64,000 bases of DNA from Lumbricus rubellus (taxonomy: Eukaryota > Annelida > Clitellata > Crassiclitellata > Lumbricidae), in NCBI GenBank assembly GCA_945859605.1, contig OX243817.1:33536790-33600789 (forward strand), given 5' to 3'. Made by a program: the position numbers and the translations under genes. Positions 1-11,418 of the stretch are shown here, one piece after another; within the stretch, counting starts at the first letter, position 1, and the number at the start of each line of letters is the position of its first letter. The notes beneath the pieces were generated by a model. That model was not told the origin of the DNA. It did no database searches and saw nothing but the letters and a program-made list of their open reading frames with translations.

Positions 1-164
1 TATGATGTTCTCTTCCTCTGGCTTCTGTTCTTTTAGAACATTATTCTCCGATGTTCTGCGCCGCTTTCTGATAATTGCTCGTGAATGTTTTACGACGATT
101 TTGCGTTAGATGGCGACACCGGTTATCGTAACTCAACAGGCATCGATCGTCGTAAGCCTACCTC

Positions 165-640
<476 letters not shown>

Positions 641-3640
641 CAGGTTAAGCGTCATTACCTTGATCTTGATCGAAATTCGATAGTTCAGTGGGCCCAATAC
701 ATTTCCCCGATTGGGTCTTGGCCAATACATATAGTATATACCATGCGTCGCCCTTGTGTTCTTCGCTCGCCCGTCGCCAAATCTCTTTCCGGCTGAAACG
801 CATGACGACCAACACACCACAGTGACCACAGTGACCACACTACGATAGACATCTCGATGAATCAATAAATCAGTGATTCCTGCCTCTATAGTATATCTAA
901 CCTTGGAATAGGTCAAGGTATACATTGTATAGACTAGTAGGCCTATCTATAATATGTAGCCTAAGCTATTGGCTATCTGTAGTTTGCTATAGGGTAGCAC
1001 CTCTTGAAGAATGATTATTATTATTATTCAGAGCCTCAGAGGCGCTCCCAGCACGGCAGTAGCACTTGCTTCCCCATTCCCGGAAAAGAGGAGACTAGCC
1101 TACTTTTTAACTAGATCTACTACTTTTGAGTTTCTAACAAATTTCTTAGCACTAAGCACCAATGATACTGATTATGATACACAGAGTGGAACTGAGATGT
1201 TTGTATTTAGCAACCTACATGGATAGACTTGGTTTCAACCCCTCAGTCTTTTCTAGAGTCCCATGTTAAAGTATGTTTTTCACACCCAAATTCCAAGTGG
1301 ATCATTGTCCAACCCCCAACCCCCAGTTATTTTTTCACAATTCTTACACTGCCAATCCCATAAGCTCGTTGGCAAACGCAACTGCTCGAATCTTGCTGCT
1401 TCATTCAATCCCGTTCATGAGTAAGGCTTACGCATACCGTACGCATATGCCACTGAACACGATCTGAACGACTTTTTCAGATCAAATGAACGGAATCGAA
1501 TAGCGGACGCATTCGGATCGGACGGACGGACGGACGAACGAACGGACGAACGAACGGACTGACGGATGAACGGAAGGAGGGACCCAACGACGGCGATAAT
1601 ATCGACCGCTAGATGGCATTAACTGTCGACTTTTGCTGCAGACGGTGCGAGATTTAACGAGTTTAAGGCGTCCAAACCATCTACGTTAGAAGTCATTAAG
1701 TAGGTCTACAGTGTGAACGCCATTATAATTGGATCAGGACTTTCAGGAGGGTATGCCTCGCAATTCTCGGCTCAGCCACTTCGCCGGTGGTGGATAATGG
1801 AAGAGCCTGTAGTAAGTAAGTAGGTTAGTTGCGAATTAAGCGACGCATCACGTACGGCATCTTTTCACAATCCGATTAGGAGGCCAGCAGCAGCAGTGCA
1901 GCTTTCGGAGTGTGATGTGTGATGAGTGGCATTATCCCCATGACAAACACACAGACCCAGGACCCTGTCTGCTCTGGACCTGCTTCGAGTGTTCCACTTT
2001 CATCTATCATCTATGCATAATTGCACGTAGTAGTAGCATAATATGATTCTTGTGAATTACCGCATACGCCGTGAATTAGGATGGTTCCCCGTGTGACTAT
2101 GCTTTTTGGCGCTGTAGAAATGACGAATTTACTGTCTATTCTTCAGAGAACAACAGTTACTCTTTTATATGACTAATTAATTGGCCTATACTTAAAACAA
2201 AACTTGTAGAGGATAGCACCCATTCACCCACACACCCATCCACTCACCTACACATCCACCCACACACACATCCACCCACACACACACCCACCCACACACA
2301 CACACACCAGACAAGACCACAAAGGTTTTGCTTTTAAATTAGTTTTTAATCATTAGCCAACAAGTGTGATATGTTTATCTGAGGAATTTGTAACATTAAC
2401 CTTCAAGGCTGCAAGCTAAGGAAACAGTTCTATTGACCGTTAACAATAATCGGCATCACTAAAAAACAAGGCAAGAGAAAATTTTACACCCAACAAAATA
2501 ATATACACATATATCACATCAATGGAAATGAAGAAATCCCAAGCACCAACAAAATTAACCAACACATCACAACAAACAAACCAGCCAAAAAATTAGCATG
2601 GAAAACAGCATGGAAGGAAAAGAAGTGGACAGATTTTCCCTTTCCTGTCTATCCTAACATTCAAACCATCATCACCACGATCATCGTAGAGAAAATATAG
2701 TTTTCAAAACCAACTTCTACCAGAAAATATTTCAAAATATACTATGTAGTAAAAAATATTTTTACAAAGCAATTGACTGCTCTCAAATAAAACTGAAACA
2801 ATTTAAAAAAAATAACATCTGAAACAGCATTTTAAAATCTTCACGATTGAAGTATACAATTGAAGAATGCATCGTAAATGATCCTCACTAAGTGAAATCT
2901 TTCAATAAGAATGATAATCACGCCTGAGGAAGCTATCACAAAGTCAGGAATTTGAAACTTGATTCATATTGTTTAAGACTGGGATGAAAATGCTGATTTT
3001 TTAAAGCCACATGATTTTATCACAAATAGTAGAAAAATACAACAACCAAATGCAAACTATCATCACCACAAAAGCATTTCAAAATATCAGAATCAAACTT
3101 AACCTAAATTACATGAATGATGTAAATTAAGCAGATTTTCTTTTATGGAAAATTAGTTATGTAGTCTAAAATATTTAACCTACCCTACTATAAAAATATT
3201 TCAAAACACGCTATGTAGCAAAAACCTTTTTACACAGCATTTTCTGAGTTACGTATTGTGCATATCTTGGAAAAATTGAACCAATCTATTGAATGACATA
3301 TTCTATTTGCAAAAACCTGCGGATTTTATTTCACACAAACTGATTTTTCAACTTTGTGAGGGTTTTGCAGACAATAATAAATTTAAAAGTTCCTTTACGA
3401 GAATGCAATGATTTTACAGATAAGATATGAACACTTATTGACAAGCTAAATTTAGAACAATCATTTCATGTTATCACCCAAGTCTCCTATATCTAACCTT
3501 TCACATTCTTCATATTTTCATTTAAAGCGTCTCAAAGCTGTTCGACATTCTGCTTTTACACCACTCTGGTTCATGCTTTCAAATGCTCCCAAATTGATAA
3601 AATATATAAATTCTGTATTTCCCTTCACATTGGTCTGTGC
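641..3640. other. AT-rich intergenic DNA with simple repeats, no gene seen
   Basis: No conserved coding sequence was found on either strand. A SINE 3'-tail-like scrap (motif GAGGCGCTCCCAGC) lies near 1030-1055. A GACG/AACG tetranucleotide tract lies at about 1518-1570, and a CACA/CCCA tract at about 2218-2310. The remainder, especially 2320-3640, is strongly A+T-rich and looks like degraded non-coding or 3'-UTR-type DNA. Confidence 0.7.
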
Positions 3641-3659
3641 AAAGTTCATCTTTCGACTC

Positions 3660-3905
3660 TACAGTCGGTCCTAAATGCTGTCGCCAGATGAAAAGCATGC
3701 CTACCATACCACTTACAAAAAAATTATTTCTACGTTCATGTTTGAACAACTTCATTGGCTTCCACTAACTGCACATTAAATTCAAAATCTTCATCCTGGT
3801 CTCCAAAGCACAACATGTTCTTGCCCCAAGTATCTAGCTGATGTAACACTCCGTCCTCTTTCAGCATCCTCGCCTCGTCCAAAATCTGAGCATCTCTTTA
3901 AGTGG
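3660..3905 (+). pseudogene. LINE reverse-transcriptase C-terminal relic
   Basis: In shifting frames the sequence yields pieces such as EQLHWLPLTAH, IKFKIFILVSKAQHVLAPS and KYLADVTLRPLSASS. Together these follow the usual order at the C-terminal end of CR1/L2-type LINE reverse transcriptases: a (L)HWLPV block, an R-I-x-F-K-I-L block, then KALHGLAPSYLADL. Several frame changes and an in-frame stop show it is dead. The same region is represented by a second relic near 53.4 kb. Clade assignment is tentative. Confidence 0.6.
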
Positions 3906-5361
3906 TGCTATATATATATTAGAAATTACAATTACACCATCAATGGGAAGATCATGGAGCAAATAATCATATAGGATATTACGAAATGTTTCCAGCAATT
4001 GTCATATCACTGAAATGTATATGAAACTACTTCGATTCATTTTAAAGTAACTCTTCGAAACATCACGTCATAAGCATGTCGCAATCACACAGTTTTCAAG
4101 TGCTGCACCTAAAGCATCCCAGATCAAACAAGGCAGAATACAAGAAAGGCATTTCGAGGCACGTTTCTCAAATTATCAATTCAGTAACACTAACTGTGTG
4201 TACATTACATTTATGATGATAACAATTTTCAATATGATGATAATAATTTAATAATAATAATATAAATAATAATAATAAATATTGTGATAACTATTATATA
4301 GTAGTAGTAAAAATAAAAATATTAATAACAACAATGGCTGGCTGAACCCATAAAAGACACCATAAATTTAATGCAATGTAAGAAAAACATTGCATTCCTG
4401 TCTTTGCCTACACGTCAAATTCGCACAGTTTCAACACCCCAAAGTGCCTGGGAAAATAAAAGTCTTGTCAACTCACTTCATCTTTCAGTCATGATTGCAA
4501 ACCAGCAACACTTGCAAGGACACAGCAAGCACATAATTATCCGGACAACCTGTACCGAAATATTCTATAAAAATTTATACATAGATTTTGATCATTATAC
4601 AAGATTCACAATCAAAATCCGTCGCTCAACAAATTCAAATTTGAAAACAGTTTACAAGAAAAATTCATTATTAGCTTGGTGATGCATACATGTCACAAAT
4701 TATAACTGGCGAAATCCAGTGCTGCTCGATTTGAATCTCTGATCCGTGAGGCGTACAACATATTTCATCTTTTCATCAACCATTTCCACAGTTGAAACCC
4801 AAGTAACGCACAAATGCACAACTGAAAATCTGTTTCTGATTAACATCAATGGCAAGAAGAAGCATTCAGTTTCACAGTTAGCATTAAGTATCCATCGGCT
4901 TACGACAAAAACACTTTCATGTCCCATATTCACCTTGCACGGAACTTACGAGTGAATGCCAAACTGTGAAATTAACTTATTTACCACAAGATCCATGTCT
5001 GTTACTATACATCTTAAATGAACCATATGGCAAACGACATGGCATGTGAAAAATCTAGCTTACTAGCGATACAACTTCTCTGATCATTGAGAACTTGCTA
5101 CAAACTTACAAAACCGAAGTTTTCATAAAAGTTCGAAGTCGCAATAAAACCTTTACCAAAGTACTCCGGAATGCCTAGATATTTTACCCGCAACGCACAC
5201 GTAAACAAAAGCATACTTAAAATATGGCATCGGATAATCCTGTCCTACAGCCAGCCTGGACATTCAAGTATAATGCTCACACAATTTTCAGACCGCATTT
5301 CTCAGTAGAAGTAATTTTAACACGTATATACAGATTCGGTGCATTTGCTTTGCTTTATTTA
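3906..5361. other. AT-rich region downstream of the zinc-finger gene
   Basis: No convincing coding region. It lies 3' of the minus-strand zinc-finger gene, so part may be its 3' untranslated region. An AATAAA hexamer on the minus strand (5354-5359) sits only a few bases past the stop codon, which is closer than usual, so the true cleavage site is probably further down. An A/T microsatellite-like patch (AATAATAATA) lies near 4240-4300. Confidence 0.4.
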
Positions 5362-6223
5362 TCATATGTAAAGCTCATCTGCTGATGAGTCATCAGTCAC
5401 TTCCACATCATCATCGTCATCATTATTATCATCATCATCATCAAGTAAATGAATCTGTGATGAGCTGTTATGACCGTGTCCATTCTGCTGACGAGACCAG
5501 CGGACCGTGTCATTGAAATTCTGACGATGCTCCACTGCATTTCTGATCCTTTTCTCGCCAGTATGCATTCGGAGGTGCTTCTTAAGATTGTCCGAACGCT
5601 GAAACTGGCGGCAGCAGACCCAGCACGTGTACGGCTTCTCGTCCATATGCGTCTTCAGATGCGCGACGAGATCATCGTTAATCGTAAAACCAAGTCCGCA
5701 TTCAAGGCACGTGAACGAATGAAGGCCGGAGTGAGTTGTGACGTGCACCCGAAGGTTGTCGAGGCGCAGAAAGCTCTTGTCGCACACTTTGCACTTGTGA
5801 GGTTTCTCGCCAGTGTGCAGACCCATGTGGCGTTTCAGACTGAATTTCTGAGCAAAATCCTTACCGCATATGCCGCAGACGTATGCCTTGAATCCCGTGT
5901 GCTTCACCTCGTGTTCTCGTAGCAGATACGGACGCGTGAACTGCTTGCTGCACTGCTTGCACTTGTACGGTTTCTCGCCCGTGTGACAGTAGATGTGTCG
6001 CTGGAGGTCACGCAGGCCCTTGAACTCATGGCCGCATTCCTCGCACACGTGAACCTTCTTTCGATTCGCGGACGAAGGCGTATTCTCCGATATAATTAAT
6101 CTCCGAGAGTTCTGATTGCTGTCTGGACTTCCGCAATCGTCGTATGAGAAATATTCTTTCATTTCTAACTCATCAGAGGCCATATTTAAGATTGCATCAG
6201 GCAAAGTCTCTTGAAGATGCGAA
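5362..6223 (-). CDS. C2H2 zinc-finger protein, six fingers
   Basis: Predicted nuclear DNA-binding protein. From the ATG at 6183 the product is 273 residues. Six tandem C2H2 fingers (C-x2-C-x12-H-x3-H pattern) span about residues 47-207, beginning HVCEECGHEF and ending with QFQRSDNLKKHLRMH. Classical TGEKPY/H linkers join fingers 1-2 and 3-4 and start after finger 6; the other linkers (TGFKAY, SGLHSF, MDEKPY) deviate. The C-terminus is an acidic Asp/Glu run (about residues 248-265), a typical protein-interaction tail. Upstream of the ATG the minus strand reads a pyrimidine tract and TTCTAG at 6224-6230, a good splice acceptor, so this is probably the last exon with its 5' end at 6223. The start could then lie in an unseen upstream exon. 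No KRAB, SCAN or BTB domain is visible. Orthology cannot be assigned because finger arrays are too similar across the family. Confidence 0.85.
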
Positions 6224-6668
6224 CTAGAACAAAAAAAGACACTAATATGCAAATTTTACCGTCACAGTGTTAACGCGTCATAACTGCCTTGACTGCAATC
6301 TTTTGGTACATGGTTTATATAATAAAAAGTTATTATACTAACTATCTGTAGTCACCTCTCTGTGGACAATGAACATTGGCAAACACTCCGCTGGCAAACA
6401 CATTTTAAACATAACGTAAGATATTTTATGCATTTATTCTTTTTATGGACTCATATAGCACCCCTTCAAGAAACCAATCAGAAGTGCTCCCAGCCTAGTC
6501 AAAGCAAAAAAATACAAGAGAGATATTAATGAAATAGTTATATATAACCAATATTTGCGATTTATTAAATATTTAAATATATATATAGATTTTTTTATTT
6601 AAAAATGAGACAAATATAGGTGAGTTGAGGTGACCCTGCACACCCAGCTGCATATCAAAGCACATTAA
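6224..6668. other. Intergenic/intronic DNA with a SINE-tail scrap
   Basis: Probable intron or promoter side of the zinc-finger gene. At 6455-6505 the sequence (ATAGCACCCCTTCAAG, then AGTGCTCCCAG) matches the 3' tail of the tRNA-derived SINE at 46.8 kb in the same orientation, without the tRNA-like head. The rest is AT-rich with nothing recognisable. Confidence 0.5.
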
Positions 6669-6745
6669 CACATTCAGCGCCTACACGCCATGTTAAATGA
6701 CTGGCTTTTGGGACGTATATATATACGTCCCAGGCGCTGAATGTG
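6669..6745. mobile_element. 77-bp piggyBac-like micro-MITE flanked by TTAA
   Basis: The ends CACATTCAGCGCC and GGCGCTGAATGTG are perfect inverted repeats. Both are flanked directly by TTAA (6665-6668 and 6746-6749), the target duplicated by piggyBac elements. A second internal hairpin (GGGACGTATATATATACGTCCC region) lies just inside the right end. It has no coding capacity. The superfamily call rests on the TTAA flank and the inverted ends only. Confidence 0.6.
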
Positions 6746-6815
6746 TTAAATAGAAACAAATAAAATTAATCTGAAAGCTATGTCATTGATGACTGGTAAA
6801 GTTATAAGAGTTTTT

Positions 6816-7322
6816 GGTTAAACGGTAGTTAAGGTTGCTAAATTATTTGGCCATTTCCCGAGGTTGCTAAATTATTTGGCCATTGCCAAATGTATATACA
6901 AGTAATTTCTGGATCGCCAGGCTCAATCCAGCTTCCATTTCAACTATAAAAATGCCTTTATCCAGCTTCCATTTCTCAAGCATTTTTTCATCAATCCAGC
7001 TTCTATTTCACTTGTAAAAGAACCTTCATTCAGCTTCCATTTCTCTTGCGTTTTTTTCGTCAATCCAGCTTCCATTTCAGCTCTAAAATGCCTTTATCCA
7101 GCTTCCATTTCAGAAGCGCTTTTTCGTCAATCCAGCTTCCATTTCTATACTGCCATTTTTTCTCTCGCGTTTTGCTACTTAAAGTTGCGAATGCTCAGAA
7201 ATTTGAATAGCGCATTATATGGCACGCCATATTCATGATTGGGGGTGTTTCTTAATTTAGCAACCTAAATGATGGGATATTGAAAATGAAAATAATTTAG
7301 CAACCTAAACTACGGTTTAACC
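6816..7322. mobile_element. MITE with GGTTAAAC ends and internal CCAGCTTCCATTT satellite
   Basis: The left end GGTTAAACGGTAGTTAAGG and right end (reverse complement GGTTAAACCGTAGTTTAGG) form an inverted repeat of about 35 bases that continues into GTTGCTAAATTATTTGG. The interior (about 6900-7160) is a degenerate tandem array of units carrying ATCCAGCTTCCATTTC, spaced about 35 bp apart. No coding capacity. Target-site duplication is not clear; a short GTTTTTG repeat occurs on both sides. Related ends occur as fragments near 53.77 kb and 56.71 kb. Confidence 0.75.
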
Positions 7323-7502
7323 ACAGGTTTTTGCTAGAGGGCGAAAAAGGCTTCTCAGGGCGTGATTGACATTTTGAAGTACAGCACGAGGCAGCCCAGC
7401 ATCACCTCCAGCAGCTATAGCCGCCCCTGTTCGGGAACGTGACCATTGAGAACCAAGTCGTTGCATCCGGTCCAACATTTGTTTTAATTTAGCTCTGTCT
7501 TC

Positions 7503-7901
7503 GGTAAACGTGTATTTTAGTATGGTAAATTATTCGCCATTGCATGGGTTTCCGCATTAGTCGAGTACAAGTCGGATTGACGAAAAGAGTTCTTTCTAAA
7601 TAGAAGTCGGATTGATGAAATTAATTTTTACTAAAGTCGAAGTGGGATTTATGAAAATGATCTCGCTGAAATCGAAGCTGGAGTGACGAACAATAATTTT
7701 AAATTAAATTAAAGTTATATTGATGAAAAATATTTGCGGACGAAATAGAAGCGGGATTTATCTAACTACTTCTTGCCTAAACGGAAGCTGGATCGATGAA
7801 AAGGATTCTCGCCAAACTAGAAGTTGGATTGATTAAAAATAACAATGCTACAGCGAGCGAAGATGAGCGAATAATTTACCATACTAAAATACACGTTTAC
7901 C
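7503..7901. mobile_element. 399-bp MITE with perfect 8-bp target duplication
   Basis: Perfect terminal inverted repeats of about 35 bases start GGTAAACGTGTATTTTAG and run into GGTAAATTATTCGC. The element is flanked by an exact 8-bp direct repeat, CTGTCTTC (7495-7502 and 7902-7909), which defines the ends. The interior is a tandem array of about 36-bp units with the core GAAGCTGGATTGATGAAAA. This is the reverse complement of the satellite in the neighbouring element at 6816-7322. An 8-bp duplication suggests hAT-like transposition, though the TIR sequence is not a classical hAT end. A TIR fragment recurs near 8300 (GATAACGTGTATTTTAGT). Confidence 0.88.
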
Positions 7902-7909
7902 CTGTCTTC

Positions 7910-10900
7910 ACTCACGGTGAACCCCCAACACGCCGCAGCTCAGCATAGACGATCCTTGTGACTGAGGTGGCTCAAGTTACCTCTTGCAGAGCCTCTGAGA
8001 GCAATTCGTGGGCGCTCAGCATTCTCAATGCATAGAATAATCTTCAGCATTCCCTCAGCCAGAAACATGTTCTGTAGCTCTAAGAATGTCCTGGAGCGTT
8101 AGCCTACACCCAAGATTCGCATGGATGTCATTATCTCAGCGTTGTTGATCCGATCATGTGGCAACACAATAAAAAATAAAGATAAAAACCAAAGAGGTGC
8201 GAAGCCTTTATGCAAATTCCAACAGTTGAACATTCATTCTGTACAATGAACTTTGTTTTGCAGTAAGGTGACAGAACGCCAGAGACGTGGACAGGTGGAT
8301 AACGTGTATTTTAGTGTAATGTTCGCCAATCCCACTAAGTTAGCAAGAATTAATCTCATTGACACCATTACTCCATTTGAAATCGATTGTTTCAAGAGTT
8401 AGTAAAACGAAAATCATGTATACTTACTAAAAATGATAGCAAAGTATAAAACACACTTTAAGTTGTGCAAAACAAGTAAAGCGGAAATAAGCAACTATCT
8501 ACAAATCACAGACAATGCTCTCAAAGCCTTTACCTAATTGATATTCATCATGCCATGGATCAAATTTTATGCAGATTGGTAAGTAAGCCACGCCGCCGAA
8601 TCAAACACGCCATTAGATAATAATGTAGGCCTACACACGTTTTGGTAAACTACTAAAGCCTATGTATTAGAACCTGCGTGATTATTTGTTTCGTTGAGTT
8701 TAGTTTAACAATATTAACAAGCTTTGTAAAACAGGTTTTCTTAATAGCTGTGTTAGGCTACTGTGTACCGGTAATGTCACAGAATAATTAATAGACTAGG
8801 CCTAAGTAGCCTAATGTTATTTGTAGGTGCACTGTGGTAGGCTGATGTTTTGTGCCACATGACGTACCGTACATGACTGGCGAAGTCTATATGCCTATCT
8901 TGTGAACGTCTGCTATAGAGCACATATAGGCCTATAGGTCTACATGACCACGATTATCACTGCGTCGACTTGGAAATGAGTCTAGAAAAGGTGGGCCTAT
9001 TGTTTGCAGCGTTTGCGGGAACTACATATAGGCCTATGTAAATTGCGGGTGTCGATGATGATGATGACGACGATAACGACGATGATGACGAGGACATTTA
9101 AATTTCTCTCGTAGTTTTTACTCATCATTCTATCGAGCGCCTGAAATCGTGCCTTTTCTCTCGGGCTTGACCGTAGGCCTACTGCTCGAGATGTGCGTTA
9201 TAAAATATATTATGGTCACATAATTTATACACTAGACTTACAATAGCCTAATAATTTTAGGCTATAGACCTATAATTTGCAGTGTGGCCATTTTTTCCTT
9301 TCCATGTTTGATGCTGATCTGATATGGCGCGACACGAATCCGCGTACAATTAGGCCTAGGGCCTATACCCTATCCCAGCATCCCAGATGAAGTTCGACGC
9401 AATCTCACTATATGGAGTATAGGCCTATAATCATTTTCCGGTGCTTCGATCTTTTCTATGACTATGCTTGACCTTTGACACTATAGGAATTGAACTTCTT
9501 CGAGCATAGAAAACAGTATGTAGGCCTAGACCATACTCTTAATTATCATCTTACCTGGAACCATCATGGAGCGTCATGTAGGCCTACATGCCACTCCTCT
9601 CTGTAATTAAGGATATAACCGCTTCCACTGTACGTTTTTACATGCAATAGCCTAATGTATAATTATGGTGAATCCATGGGCGGAGTTTGATTTTATTCTT
9701 GGGGAGCTAAAAACTTGGGCTTTGGTTGGGGCGGAGACTGATCAGTTCAGATCGAGAGGAACCGAAATTTTTTTCTCGGCCTAAAAAAGGTGATGACTTA
9801 CATGTAGGCCTATTTTTGTCATCATCGGGTCCAAATAGCTTAATTAAGTCACTAAAAGCTTTAAAAACTGACAGTAGCCTTTCAATTTTATTGTAATCAA
9901 ATACATGTAGGCCCTATTCATCTTGATAGGCCCTAATATGATCAAAATTTTCAATGTATAGCATGACCCTATAGGTTAATATAGGCCAATAAATTATGTA
10001 GGCCCTATTCAATGTATTGTAGGCTACACGATCACAGCTTAGCAACAGTTGCAAAGTAGGCCTATTAACTATGAATCACTAGAAAATAGCCTACTGATAT
10101 ATTCAGTTTTCCTCAGAAAGCACAATTAGAGCATAAACAAAAAACTTGACAAAGTTTTCACTAGAACAGAAACAAATTGACTATGCTTAGGCCTACCCTA
10201 AGTAGCCTAAGTTACCCAAAGGTTAAAATTATATAGGTCGTATATAACTAGGCCTATATATAATAGGCCTATCCTATATTATAGGCTCTAGGCATAGCCT
10301 ATATAGGAAACTTTTGAACATCCGTTTTAAGAACGTTTTGAAATTATTATAATCCAATCAAGTGTAGCCTAATCTAAGTAAAATAACTACCTACTTCAAC
10401 CATTTAAAAGCATGGGTAGCCATATATTGCGGTTTAGGAAAAGCTTAGGCTACTTAAACTGCAACTTCTGTTCAGCGTTATTTTCCTCAGCTAAAGTGTC
10501 TCACGTGTTACGAATAATTAATAATTGCCTATACTTTGGTCACGAGTCATTCAACTGGTGCAAGTAACGATTTTTTATTTTCTGGGTTGGGCTTCTGTTG
10601 GGCTTCAAACTTAATCCTGTTGGAAGACTTTGGTGACGAGATCAACGATCTGGTGATTTCTGATGGAGTTGAAGATTTTTTCGAGTGATTTGTCCAATCG
10701 ATCTGCTTCCGTTCCGTGGTTGAAACGAACATTCAACGTTTCCCTTACGTACATGTAAGCATCTCTGGTTCCTAAAAATGCACCAATACAACAGACAAGC
10801 TATAAAAATAGGTAAACCTAATATAGCACTGATTAGTTTCCCATAGTATAGCTATCTCTAGTAGACCCACTGTAGCCTACAGCTCTATCCAAGCGCTTCG

Positions 10901-11418
10901 CCAGGTTGTCAGAACAGTAGGCTAACTGTTGGACCACAGTCACGTCTACATGCACAATGCAGCATGTTCACTGCTCCTGTTGGCCCATACTAGTAGCTGA
11001 ATTACAATAATAATTACAAGTTTGAAGTAACCAATGTTTAAAGTGTAGCCTACAAAGGATATACTTGGATGCCTCTTATCTGGTCAGGTGTGCTGGCCAA
11101 ATAAGTGACAGGATTTGAAAATAAGAGTCTGGACGCCGACCATGGCCGTTTCGCCACACTTTAAACCCTTCATAAAATTAATATAGCCTAACCTTGTAGG
11201 CTAAGGTGATTTCGTCCAAGTCTGCGTTACGCGTCAAGACGAATCACCCTATAATTAAGCCACTGGCGTAGCCAGGAATTTGTGATGGGGTTATGGCCTG
11301 ATGGATGCCCTTCCTGACACCAACCCAGCAGTATTGCTATAAATTCGAATTTTAATCTAACAGCAGAATTATTCGACCTAAAATAATAACCTTTAGAAAC
11401 AGCATTTAAACTCAATAT
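7910..11418. other. Intergenic DNA rich in TAGGCCTA-type palindromes
   Basis: No protein homology found on either strand. From about 8600 to 10500 the palindromic motif TAGGCCTA and its shorter forms (AGGCCTA, TAGGCC, GTAGGCCTAC) recur every few tens of bases. A GAT/GAC trinucleotide tract lies at 9053-9095. A hAT-like end (CATGGGCGGAGTTTG) occurs at about 9676 and another (CACTGGCGTAGCCAGG) at about 11266, both without partners nearby. The stretch 11160-11418 lies 3' of the ammonia-lyase gene and may include its 3' UTR. Confidence 0.55.
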
